This document shows, one piece after another, positions 35,153-43,240 of a DNA stretch of 64,000 nucleotides (positions are counted from its first letter, which is position 1; the number at the start of each line of letters is the position of its first letter). Origin of the DNA: Bog-473 sp035551835 (GTDB lineage: Bacteria > Actinomycetota > Acidimicrobiia > Acidimicrobiales > RAAP-2); assembly GCA_035551835.1 (NCBI GenBank), contig DASZMN010000072.1:11231-75230 (forward strand), in the 5' to 3' direction. The notes beneath the pieces were generated by a model, which made no database searches, was not told where the DNA came from, and saw only the letters and a program-made list of their open reading frames with translations. The translations under genes were made by a program, and so were the position numbers.

Positions 35153-36228
35153 GCATGGTCGACGGCTCGCTCTTGGCCACTGGCAACTCCGACGCAGCCG
35201 GCGCATCGTCGCTTGCCGCGCTCTACACGGACCCGGGGGTGCTGGCCGCAGAGCGGGCCCGCCTCTTGACGCGCAGCTGGGCTCTGGTGGCGTCGGATGA
35301 GGAGGTCGCCGGGCCCGGCTCCTACGTCACGGCATTCGTGGGCGGCATCCCCGTCGCCGTCGTGCGCGGCCACGACGGGGTGCTGCGCGCCTTTCACAAC
35401 GTGTGCCGCCACCGCGGCATCACGCTGCTCGAGGGGACCGGGACGGTGGGGCGGTTCATGACCTGCCCGTACCACCAGTGGAGCTACGCCTCCACCGGGG
35501 AGCTCGCCCGCGTGCCCCAGGCCGACGACCAGTTCCCCTCGCTCGAGCTGTGCGACCTCGGTCTCGTCGAAGCGCAGGTGGCTGTGTGGTGCGGGATGGT
35601 CTTCGTCAACCCCTGGGCCGAGTCGCCCCCGCTGGCCGAGGAGATGTCCGGTCTCGACCTCCGGTTCGAGCGGTTCCTGGCCGGTCCCCTCCGACAGGTG
35701 GCCGTGGTCCAGTACGAGGCGGCGTGCAACTGGAAGCTGCTGGTGGAGAATCACATCGACGTCTACCACCTGTGGTACCTCCACGCCAAGACGCTCGCCG
35801 CGTACGACCATCGGGCGTTCAGCTGGGAGTCGCTCGGCGACAACTGGTGGAGTCTCGAGCCCCTCAAGGCGCCGTCGGGAAGGGCGGCGGACTGGGTTCC
35901 CCCCGACATGCGCGGGACGATCGGGGCATATCTGTTGTTCCCCAACCTCATGCTGGTGACGACCGACGACTACTTCGCCTCCTACGACGCCGTTCCGGTT
36001 GCGCCGGACCGCACGCGGCTCACGTTGCGGGTGCGGGCGCCGGCCGACGCCGACGCCGACGCGCTCGTGACGTCGATCCGCTCGTTCATGGCCGAGGACG
36101 TTGCGGCGTGCGAGCGCATGCAACAGGGCACCGCGTCACCGTGGTTCGGCGTGGCTGCCCTGGCCACGACGCACGAGGAGCCGATCCGTCGATTCCACGC
36201 CGCCCTCGGGCGGCGGCTGGCCCAGTGA
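35149..36228 (+). CDS. Rieske non-haem iron oxygenase, alpha subunit
   Basis: A 359-residue Rieske-type oxygenase. The [2Fe-2S] site is C86-x-H88-x17-C106-x2-H109 and the mononuclear iron site is DVYHLWYLH with bridging D204, H207 and H212, so it should be active. Relatives demethylate or hydroxylate quaternary and secondary amines (choline, betaine, stachydrine type) and need a ferredoxin/reductase, which is not encoded next door. In this operon, N-dealkylation of a methylated guanidine or glutamylated amine is a plausible role (inference). ATG 35149 overlaps the upstream stop (ATGA). Confidence 0.9.
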   Translation: MSMVDGSLLATGNSDAAGASSLAALYTDPGVLAAERARLLTRSWALVASDEEVAGPGSYVTAFVGGIPVAVVRGHDGVLRAFHNVCRHRGITLLEGTGTVGRFMTCPYHQWSYASTGELARVPQADDQFPSLELCDLGLVEAQVAVWCGMVFVNPWAESPPLAEEMSGLDLRFERFLAGPLRQVAVVQYEAACNWKLLVENHIDVYHLWYLHAKTLAAYDHRAFSWESLGDNWWSLEPLKAPSGRAADWVPPDMRGTIGAYLLFPNLMLVTTDDYFASYDAVPVAPDRTRLTLRVRAPADADADALVTSIRSFMAEDVAACERMQQGTASPWFGVAALATTHEEPIRRFHAALGRRLAQ

Positions 36229-36857
36229 GCGGCGAGCCTGAGCGGCCGGCGGAGTTGGCCGACATCCAGGGCTCGTGGCGCCGCGACGGGCGCCGGCTGC
36301 ACGACGGGCCCTGGGACGAGATCAGCGACGTCCTGTGGCTCCAGGTCGGCGTGCACTTTTGCGACCTGCGCACGGCGTACGCCGGCACCGTGCCGTCCCA
36401 CGGCCTCGATCTCGCCCAGGCCTTCAGCGGGACTATCGACGTCGCCCACGGGGACATCACCTTCCACCACGATCTCGACTCCTTGGACCGCGATCCCGCG
36501 CACCCCGACGTGAGCACCGTCCACCGCGTGGCCGAGGCCATGTACGAACGGGGGCCGGGGTTCGAGGAGCGCTGGGTCCTGGCGTCGCTGCCCGACGACG
36601 ACGGCGCCGTCGCCGAGCTGCCCGCGGCGGACGGGGGGGCGCTCGCTCGCATCGTGCGGGTCGGCGCGCTGGCGCTGGCGGTCTGGGGCGGGCGCACTCC
36701 CGGCGGCGCACGGTACACCGCACCCCACGGGTGGGCACCTGAGCCCGCGACGCCGGGCGAACGCGGCGTCGCCGACGCCGACGAGGCGGTCCACGCCCTC
36801 GCCTTCGGCGGCCCGCTCCCGGGGAGCTGGCAGTCGGTCACCACGATGCCGTCGTGA
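36225..36857 (+). CDS. Conserved-looking protein of unknown function
   Basis: A 210-residue soluble acidic protein with no signal peptide. Sequence such as ELADIQGSWRRDGRRLHDG near the N-terminus and HGDITFHHDLDSLDRDPAHP in the middle suggests a small beta-rich fold, perhaps lipocalin-like, but I recognise no family. It overlaps the Rieske gene (GTGA) and the metallo-beta-lactamase gene, so it is co-translated with both and probably serves the same pathway. Confidence 0.6.
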   Translation: MSGEPERPAELADIQGSWRRDGRRLHDGPWDEISDVLWLQVGVHFCDLRTAYAGTVPSHGLDLAQAFSGTIDVAHGDITFHHDLDSLDRDPAHPDVSTVHRVAEAMYERGPGFEERWVLASLPDDDGAVAELPAADGGALARIVRVGALALAVWGGRTPGGARYTAPHGWAPEPATPGERGVADADEAVHALAFGGPLPGSWQSVTTMPS

Positions 36858-37675
36858 GCGCGGACGGCGTGCGTCGGGTCGTACTGCTGACGCTCGGGTG
36901 GGAGGACCTGCCCAAGTCGGTCTCGGTGCACGGCGCGCCGCCCACCGAGCGGTTGCGCGAGCCCGTGCCCGGCGTCCTTCTCCAGTGCGACGGGGGCTGG
37001 CTGCTGCTCGACACGGGCTTCAACCCGGCGCTCATCCGGGATCCCGCCCTCAAGCGCCGCTTCCACGGGGACCCGGGCTTCCGGCCGGTGCTGCCCGGGC
37101 CGGGCGAGCCGCTCGAGGAGGCCCTGGCGGGCGCGGGCATCGCGCTCGAGCAGATCTACGCCGTCGGCCTCAGCCACCTGCACAACGACCACGCCGGCGG
37201 GTTGCGCCATTTCTCGGGCCGGGTGCCGGTGCACGCGCAGAAAGCCGAGTTGGACTACGGCCTCGCCAACCACCCCGACCCCGAGCACCACGCCATGTTC
37301 CGTATCGACTACGACGACCCCGCCATCGACTGGCGCCTGGCCGAAGGCGACGGCGAGATCGCCCCGGGTGTGACCGCGGTCCTCACGGCGGGCCACACCC
37401 CCGGGCACCAGAGCTTCATCGTGGACCTCGACGAGTCGGTGGGCGGCGGTGGTCTGGTCTTCGCGTTTGACGCGGCGGACCTGACCGAGAACATCGAGCA
37501 CGAGCTCCCGATCGGGGGTCGGGTCGGGGTGCCGCCCGAGGCCACGATCGAGCCGATCCGCCGCCTCAAGCGCCTGGCTGCGACCCGGGGCTACTCGCTC
37601 ATTCCCGGCCACGATCCGGTGGTGTGGCCCCGCCTCACCCGCGAGCTGGCCGAGCGTTTCGCCACCACCGGTTAG
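36854..37675 (+). CDS. Metallo-beta-lactamase-fold hydrolase (AHL-lactonase-like)
   Basis: A 273-residue MBL-fold enzyme with the zinc motif SHLHNDHAGG, a second His in GHTPGHQSFIVD, Asp in AFDAADL and terminal His in IPGHDP, an N-acyl-homoserine-lactonase-like set. In this pathway it may hydrolyse a lactone or cyclic ester/thioester rather than quench signals. GTG 36854 overlaps the upstream stop. Its last 4 bases overlap the convergent M20 gene, closing the riboswitch-controlled operon. Confidence 0.87.
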   Translation: MSADGVRRVVLLTLGWEDLPKSVSVHGAPPTERLREPVPGVLLQCDGGWLLLDTGFNPALIRDPALKRRFHGDPGFRPVLPGPGEPLEEALAGAGIALEQIYAVGLSHLHNDHAGGLRHFSGRVPVHAQKAELDYGLANHPDPEHHAMFRIDYDDPAIDWRLAEGDGEIAPGVTAVLTAGHTPGHQSFIVDLDESVGGGGLVFAFDAADLTENIEHELPIGGRVGVPPEATIEPIRRLKRLAATRGYSLIPGHDPVVWPRLTRELAERFATTG

Positions 37676-38850
37676 CGCAACGCCATCGCCGCCAACGCCG
37701 CGTACCCCTGGGCGCCGCGGCGCAGCGACTTGAGGCTCACGTGCTCGTCGACCTGGTGCGCCATCGACTCGACCCCCACGCCGAAGCCGATCGTGGGGAT
37801 GCCGCACACGCCAGCGCTGTACGACCCGTTCGTGCAAAAGGAGTAGTGCGTGGGTGTGGGGTCGAGGCCGACCGTGCCCAGCGCGCCCGTGGCAGCGCGG
37901 ACCAGCGCCGAGTCCTCCGGCGTCCACCAGGCCGCCGCGTACTCGGGCAGCGAAAAGGTCCGGCCCGTCCACGTCGCGAACGTCGCCTCCACCAGCTTCA
38001 CCTCGAGTCCGGGCTGCTCGGGCCAGCCGGCCCAGGCGCGCCGCGCGGCGTCGACGAGGAGTGCGACGACCGACTCCTCGGTTTCGCCAGGGATGAACCG
38101 ACAGTCGAAGCGCGCCACCGCGGAGCCGGGAATGGTCGAGACCGAGGGGTAGGGATCGGAGTGCACGTCGATGCAGTTGAGGTCCCGCGCCCCGAGCTGG
38201 GGGTGGGCGGGGTGCGTAATCCGAGCTGCCTCGTCGATCAGAGCCGCCACGGCCAGAGCCGCGTTGAGCCCGTAGCCCGCGTGGCCCGCGTGACAGGCGC
38301 GGCCGGTCACCGTAACCTCCACCTTGGCCCGGCCGCGCTGGCCGATGCACAGCTGCGTGTCGTTGGGCTCGCTCGTCACGAAGGCATCCGGTCTCCAGGT
38401 GGCCACCGGCTCGGCGAGGGCGCCGCCCTCCATCTCCTCCTCGCACACGCTGGCCACCACGACGACGCGGCTCGCGGCCACCGGAGCCGCCACCGCCACG
38501 CCCCAGATGGCGGCGGCGATCGACGCCTTCTGGTCGCAGATGCCGAGGCCGTACAGCATCCCGTCGCGGACCATGCCGCCGAAGGGATCGACGCTCCAGC
38601 GTTCGGCGGAGTGCAACGGTATCGAGTCGATGTGGCCGTCGATCATGAGCGTCGGGCGGTCGGCGGGTCCCAGCACACCGACTGCGTTCCCGCTGTCGTC
38701 GACCCCGACCTCGTCGAAGCCGGCCGCCTGCATGGCGCCGGTCACGAGCGCGACCGCCTCACCCTCGGTTCCCGACACGCTGCTCGTTTGCGCCAGCGCG
38801 ACAGCCAGAGCGCAGAGCGCGTCGTCGTCGACCGGGAATTGCGTCGTCAC
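37672..38850 (-). CDS. M20-family metallo-amidohydrolase
   Basis: A 392-residue M20 peptidase/amidase. Metal motifs IDGHIDSIP, the catalytic ICDQKAS region, CEEEMEGGAL and SEPNDTQLC can be followed, and GRACHAGHAGYGLNAAL marks the dimerisation/lid domain. Such enzymes hydrolyse N-carbamoyl amino acids, allantoate or N-acyl amino acids. It is translationally coupled (GTGA) downstream of the allantoinase, which makes an ureido acid such as allantoate a sensible substrate, but AllC-specific features are not evident. GTG 38850 chosen from the overlap. Confidence 0.86.
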   Translation of the reverse strand: MTTQFPVDDDALCALAVALAQTSSVSGTEGEAVALVTGAMQAAGFDEVGVDDSGNAVGVLGPADRPTLMIDGHIDSIPLHSAERWSVDPFGGMVRDGMLYGLGICDQKASIAAAIWGVAVAAPVAASRVVVVASVCEEEMEGGALAEPVATWRPDAFVTSEPNDTQLCIGQRGRAKVEVTVTGRACHAGHAGYGLNAALAVAALIDEAARITHPAHPQLGARDLNCIDVHSDPYPSVSTIPGSAVARFDCRFIPGETEESVVALLVDAARRAWAGWPEQPGLEVKLVEATFATWTGRTFSLPEYAAAWWTPEDSALVRAATGALGTVGLDPTPTHYSFCTNGSYSAGVCGIPTIGFGVGVESMAHQVDEHVSLKSLRRGAQGYAALAAMALR

Positions 38851-40139
38851 CGCGCCACACCGATGAGGCGCGCACTGCGCGACAGCGCGCCGGGTGAGAG
38901 GAAGCGCCCGATCGGCTCGCCGGCCAGCGCGCCGTCTTCGTACACGACTTCGCCGCGCACCAGGGTCGCTTGCACCACGCCAGACAGCACCCGACCGCTG
39001 AAGGGCGAGCGCCGGTGGCGCGTCTGGAGCGTGTCCGGGCCCACGGTCCACGTCGCCGCCAGATCGACCAGCGCCACGTCGGCGTCCGAGCCGACGGCGA
39101 GCGCACCCTTGCCGGTGAGCGCGCACAGCCGGGCCGCGGCAGTGCGCAGACGGTCAAGGACCGCGAGCGGGAGGTCCAAGGTGAGGAGCACCGACAGCGT
39201 CGTCTGCACTCCCGACACGCCGGCGAACGGCGCGTCGCCCTCCTTCTCTTCGGGCGGGCACGGCGAGTGGTCGGACGCGATCGTGTCGATGCTGCCGTCG
39301 AGGACGGCACGCACCATGCGAAGGCGATTGCTCTCGTCGCGGACAGGAGGGCAGCACTGCGCGTCGGGCCCGATCCGATCGGCGGCTTGGTCGTCGAGGG
39401 CAAGGTAGTGCGGGCAGGTCTCGATCGTGGTTCCCGGCCAGCGCATCGACTCCTCGACCGCCTCGCTCGAGGAACAGTGGACGACGTGCAGGCGCGCTCC
39501 GTGGCGGACGGCGGCCGCCCCGGCCGTCGCGACGGCGGCGACCTCGGAAGCCATGGGACGGTCACGCCCACCCCGCTCGAAGAGGACCGGGTCCTCGCAG
39601 TGCACGGCGACTGGGACATCCGCCGCGGCGGCGGCGCGCATGCCGCGGTCGAGGGCCTCGGGCGTGCAGGCTGGGAACTCGGGCCACCCGCTGTCACAGA
39701 GAAAGGCCTTGAGCCCCACGACCCCGGCGTCGAGGAGCGAGTTCAACGCCCCGAGATTGCGCGGGACGAGCCCACCCCACAGCGCGAAGTCGACCACGGA
39801 CACTCCCGTCGCGCTGGCGCGCTTGTCGCGCACGGCGGCGGCCGTCAGGGTCGGGGGGTGCGAGTCGATCGGCATGTCGACGACCGTCGTGACCCCGCCG
39901 GCGGCCGCAGCCAGGCTCCCGGTGGCCCAGCCTTCCCACTCGTCGCGCCCCGGTGCGTCGAAGTGCACGTGGGCGTCGACCGCGCCGGGGAGCACGTCCA
40001 AGCCGTCGGCATCGACCGACCGCCGGGCCGGGCCACCCCGGCCAGCCTCGGTGAGCGCGACGATCACGCCGCGGTCGACGACCACGTCGCGCGGCACGCC
40101 GCGCACCCTGCCCGCACGCACCACCAGATCGGCCGTCAC
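38847..40139 (-). CDS. Allantoinase / dihydroorotase-family cyclic amidohydrolase
   Basis: A 430-residue amidohydrolase. DAHVHFDAPGRDEWEGW is the allantoinase/dihydroorotase metal motif, DMPIDSHPPT is allantoinase-like, the carboxylated lysine lies in GLKAFLCDSG and the late Asp in ASDHSPCPPEE. It opens a hydantoin-like ring, allantoin to allantoate in the best match; hydantoinase activity on N-methylhydantoin (a creatinine product) is an alternative. GTG 40139 has GGGAG about 8 bases upstream. It leads the M20 gene. Confidence 0.87.
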   Translation of the reverse strand: MTADLVVRAGRVRGVPRDVVVDRGVIVALTEAGRGGPARRSVDADGLDVLPGAVDAHVHFDAPGRDEWEGWATGSLAAAAGGVTTVVDMPIDSHPPTLTAAAVRDKRASATGVSVVDFALWGGLVPRNLGALNSLLDAGVVGLKAFLCDSGWPEFPACTPEALDRGMRAAAAADVPVAVHCEDPVLFERGGRDRPMASEVAAVATAGAAAVRHGARLHVVHCSSSEAVEESMRWPGTTIETCPHYLALDDQAADRIGPDAQCCPPVRDESNRLRMVRAVLDGSIDTIASDHSPCPPEEKEGDAPFAGVSGVQTTLSVLLTLDLPLAVLDRLRTAAARLCALTGKGALAVGSDADVALVDLAATWTVGPDTLQTRHRRSPFSGRVLSGVVQATLVRGEVVYEDGALAGEPIGRFLSPGALSRSARLIGVAR

Positions 40140-40275
40140 CAGGTTCTCCCGGATTCCATGTCCCGCGTACAGTCTTGGGCTTCGAGGTTTCTGCCGGATC
40201 TCGCCCGTGTAATTGCTCTGTGAATTCGGCACTGCTCGCGCTTCGGCGGCAACGCCTCGGTGCGAGGATGCCCCC

Positions 40276-41151
40276 ATGAGCGATCCCCGGGTGGTGGACG
40301 TCCACGTCCATCTCTTCGAGCAGCCGGACGACCCGGTGCGCGACGGGTACGAGATCTGGGAGTACGGGTCGCACGACGGCGTCGAGTTCGGCACCCGGCG
40401 CGGCACGCCCGAAGATCTCGTCGCGGCGCTGGGGCGCGGCGAGCCGGTCGCGCACTCGGTGTTGCTTGGCATGTTCTGCCCGCAGCCCGCCGCCACCGGC
40501 GAGGCGGACCGCCTGCGCGACTACAACGGCTGGGTGCTCGAGACGGCGGCCACCTCGCCGCATCTCACTCCGTTCGTCGCCGCCGACCCCGGCGCGCTCG
40601 GGGGCCGGGCGGGCGCGGCGCACCTGCGCTGGGCGGCGGAGCGGGGCGCCAAGGGAATCAAGCTCCACCCGCCGATGCAGTCGTTCGCGCCGGACGACCC
40701 CCGTCTCGACGCGATCTATGAAACGTGCCTCGAGCTCGGCCTCAGCGTGTTGGCGCATTCGGGCTCGACCCGGCACGGTCCGGCCGCTGACCCCTTCGCC
40801 TTCAGCGCCGTCCTCGAGGCGCACCCGGGGCTCCATCTGGTGCTGGCCCACCTGGGCGGCGCGAGCTGGCGGCAGGTGACCCCCTTCGCTGCGGCCTACC
40901 CGTCCGTGTCGTTCGACCTCTGCGAGATCATCGCCTGGACCGGAGCGCCGCACGCACCGACGGCCGACGAGCTCGGCGTCCTCATCCGGAACGTCGGGCC
41001 CGAACGGGTGCTGTTCGGTACGGATTTCCCCTGGTACGAGCTGGACCGCACGATCGAGCACCTCATGTCGCTCCCGCACCTCTCCGACGAGGAGCGGCTC
41101 GGGATCCTCGGCGAGAACGCCATCAGCCGCATCGGCCTCGACCTGTCCTGA
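40276..41151 (+). CDS. Amidohydrolase-2 family TIM-barrel hydrolase
   Basis: A 291-residue amidohydrolase of the ACMSD-like clan. HxH is in VVDVHVHLFE, another His in AHSGS, His in LAHLGG and the catalytic Asp in LFGTDFPWY, so the metal site is complete. ATG 40276 is chosen over upstream codons because VVDVHVH starts 6 residues later. It diverges from the allantoinase across about 136 bases. The substrate is not known; it marks the right edge of the nitrogen island. Confidence 0.83.
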   Translation: MSDPRVVDVHVHLFEQPDDPVRDGYEIWEYGSHDGVEFGTRRGTPEDLVAALGRGEPVAHSVLLGMFCPQPAATGEADRLRDYNGWVLETAATSPHLTPFVAADPGALGGRAGAAHLRWAAERGAKGIKLHPPMQSFAPDDPRLDAIYETCLELGLSVLAHSGSTRHGPAADPFAFSAVLEAHPGLHLVLAHLGGASWRQVTPFAAAYPSVSFDLCEIIAWTGAPHAPTADELGVLIRNVGPERVLFGTDFPWYELDRTIEHLMSLPHLSDEERLGILGENAISRIGLDLS

Positions 41152-41189
41152 GATCGGGCGCCAGGGGGCGGTTGGTAGCGTCGCCGGCG

Positions 41190-41936
41190 ATGACAGAGCG
41201 TGAGGTGCGACCCGCTGTCGGCAGCACGTCGGACGGCGTCTCGCTCTACGACGGCCTCCTCACGACGCGGGCCATCCGCCGCTACGCCGACGAGAAGGTC
41301 CCCGACGAGGTCCTGCGCGACATCCTCTTCGCCGCCACCCGGGCCCCGAGCGGGTCGAACCGCCAGCCATTCCGCTTCATCGTGCTGACCGACGGTCTGG
41401 TCGCCGCCGAGGCCAAGCGGATGATCGGGGTTGGCGCCCGCCGGTTCTGGGACGCCAAGCGGGCCGAGGACGGTTACGACAAGGGGTCGGGCACCCAGGC
41501 CGACTCGCCCAAGTCACGACTGGCCCGCGTCATGCAGCGCTACGTCGACGAGTACGAGTCGGTGCCCGTGCTCATCCTCGCCTGCTTCGAGCGCCACCGC
41601 GCCGAGGCCCACAGCAGCGACGGCGCCTCGGTCTACCCGGCCTGTCAGAACCTGCTGCTGGCCGCCCGGGCCCTGGGCTACGGGGGCGTGCTGACCGGGT
41701 TGCACTACATGGCCGACGGCGACCTGCGGAGGCTGTTGGGCCTCCCCGACCGCGTGGAGATCATGGCCACGATCACGCTCGGGCGGCCACTGGGGAGGCA
41801 CGGTCCGGTGCGCCGACGCCCGCTCCCCGAGTTGGTGTTCGGTGAACAGTGGGGGCAGCCACCCGACTGGGCGGTCGACCCAACCGGCGTGCGCCACACC
41901 GCTGCCGGGCCACCGCGCCCCGAGCCCTCGGGCTGA
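41190..41936 (+). CDS. Nitroreductase-family flavoprotein
   Basis: A 248-residue FMN oxidoreductase. The FMN-binding N-terminus TRAIRRYADEKVPDE with APSGSNRQPFRF and the C-terminal GYGGVLTGLHYM and IMATITLGRP blocks are typical. It reduces nitro, quinone or enone compounds with NAD(P)H, or serves in BluB-like chemistry. ATG 41190 is preferred to upstream codons. It is isolated on the plus strand before a repeat and an amidohydrolase-zwf unit. Confidence 0.87.
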   Translation: MTEREVRPAVGSTSDGVSLYDGLLTTRAIRRYADEKVPDEVLRDILFAATRAPSGSNRQPFRFIVLTDGLVAAEAKRMIGVGARRFWDAKRAEDGYDKGSGTQADSPKSRLARVMQRYVDEYESVPVLILACFERHRAEAHSSDGASVYPACQNLLLAARALGYGGVLTGLHYMADGDLRRLLGLPDRVEIMATITLGRPLGRHGPVRRRPLPELVFGEQWGQPPDWAVDPTGVRHTAAGPPRPEPSG

Positions 41937-41985
41937 CCGGGCCCCACCCGCCAGCCAATACAGTTTGGGGGCGGCGCCACGCTCC

Positions 41986-42021
41986 GCACGCCAGACACGC
42001 AAGGCACGCCAGGCACGCCAG
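41986..42021 (+). repeat. 9-bp tandem repeat, four units
   Basis: GCACGCCAG (41986), ACACGCAAG (41995), GCACGCCAG (42004) and GCACGCCAG (42013): four adjacent 9-base units, one of them diverged, ending 31 bases before the amidohydrolase start. It lies in the untranslated leader. Confidence 0.75.
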
Positions 42022-42052
42022 GGACCACGGAACGAGGATTGGGAAGGCTGAC

Positions 42053-43240
42053 ATGTCCACGCTCGACGCACCCGTCTTCGACGCCGACAACCACTACTAC
42101 GAGGCGCTCGATGCGTTCACCCGCCATCTCGACCCCTCGCTCGGGCCGCGGGTGATCGAATGGGTCGAGATCGGTGGCCGGCGCTACCACTCGCTCGGCG
42201 GGCGGGTCAGCCGCGCCGTGACCAACCCGACGTTCAATCCGATCTCGCCGGCCGGCGCACTGTTCGACTACTTCCGCGGCAACCCCAACGGCGTGCCGAT
42301 ACACGAGCTGATGGGCACGCCCGAGCCGATCCGGCCCGAGTACCGCGACCGTGACGCCCGGCTGGCATCGATGGACACGCAAGGCCTGGCGCAGGTCTGG
42401 CTCTTCCCCACCTTGGGCATGCTCTACGAGGAGGCGCTCAAGGAGGACCCCGAGGCGGTGGTGCTCCTGTTCCGCGCCTTCAACCGCTGGCTGGCCGAGG
42501 ACTGGGGCATGGCGTACCGGGACCGCATCTTCGCCTCCCCCTACGTCACCCTGGCCAGCGTCGACGAGGCCGTGCGCGAGCTGGAGTGGGCCCTCGACCA
42601 GGACGCGCGCACCGTCGTGCTGCGTGCCGCTGCGCCGGTCACCGCGGCCGGCCCGCTCTCGCCGGCGGCCAACGAGTTCGACCCCTTCTGGGCGCGGGTC
42701 AACGAGTCGGGCATCACGGTCGTGGTGCACGCCGGGGACGCCGGCCTGTCCTCGAACGGCTACGCGCCCGAGGGGTTCTCGGCCTCGTTCAAGGGCGGGG
42801 GGCCGGCGCGGCCGAACATCAAGATGTTCGCCATCGAGCGGGCGGCGCACGACTGGCTGGCCACGCTCATCTTGGAGAAATTGTTCGACCGGTTCCCCAA
42901 CGTGCGCATCGCCTCGGTCGAGAACGGCTCGGAGTTCCTCGCTCCCCTCTTCCGCAAAATGCGCACGACGGCGCGCCGCATGCCCGGCTACTTCGCCGAG
43001 GACCCGGTCGACACCTTCCGGCGCCACGTCTGGATCAACCCCTTCTGGGAGGACGACGTCGACGAGATCGTGGACCTGATGGGCGACGACCGCGTCATCT
43101 TCGGGTCGGACTGGCCCCACGTGGAGGGGCTGCCCGAGCCAACCGACTGGGTCACCGAGCTGCAGAAGCTCCCACCCGAGGCCGTGCGCAAGATCATGGG
43201 TGCCAACACGTCCGAGCTCAACGTCCGGAGGCCTGCATGA
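42053..43240 (+). CDS. Amidohydrolase-2 family TIM-barrel protein
   Basis: A 395-residue ACMSD-clan amidohydrolase. DADNHYYE provides the D/H start of the metal site, VVVHAGDAG the middle His, and FGSDWPHVEG the late Asp. Members decarboxylate or hydrolyse aromatic or polyketide-like substrates, and several mycobacterial paralogues are of unknown use. ATG 42053 has GGGAAGG upstream. Its stop overlaps the glucose-6-phosphate dehydrogenase start by 4 bases, an unusual pairing. Confidence 0.87.
   Translation: MSTLDAPVFDADNHYYEALDAFTRHLDPSLGPRVIEWVEIGGRRYHSLGGRVSRAVTNPTFNPISPAGALFDYFRGNPNGVPIHELMGTPEPIRPEYRDRDARLASMDTQGLAQVWLFPTLGMLYEEALKEDPEAVVLLFRAFNRWLAEDWGMAYRDRIFASPYVTLASVDEAVRELEWALDQDARTVVLRAAAPVTAAGPLSPAANEFDPFWARVNESGITVVVHAGDAGLSSNGYAPEGFSASFKGGGPARPNIKMFAIERAAHDWLATLILEKLFDRFPNVRIASVENGSEFLAPLFRKMRTTARRMPGYFAEDPVDTFRRHVWINPFWEDDVDEIVDLMGDDRVIFGSDWPHVEGLPEPTDWVTELQKLPPEAVRKIMGANTSELNVRRPA

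Noticed and set aside
36086..38446. Very long open frame on the minus strand opposite the Rieske/MBL genes (and similar frames elsewhere, e.g. 11,870-13,573 minus)
   Set aside because: High-GC third-position bias keeps antisense frames open. Composition is Arg/Gly/Pro-rich without motifs, and the opposite strand holds well-conserved genes.
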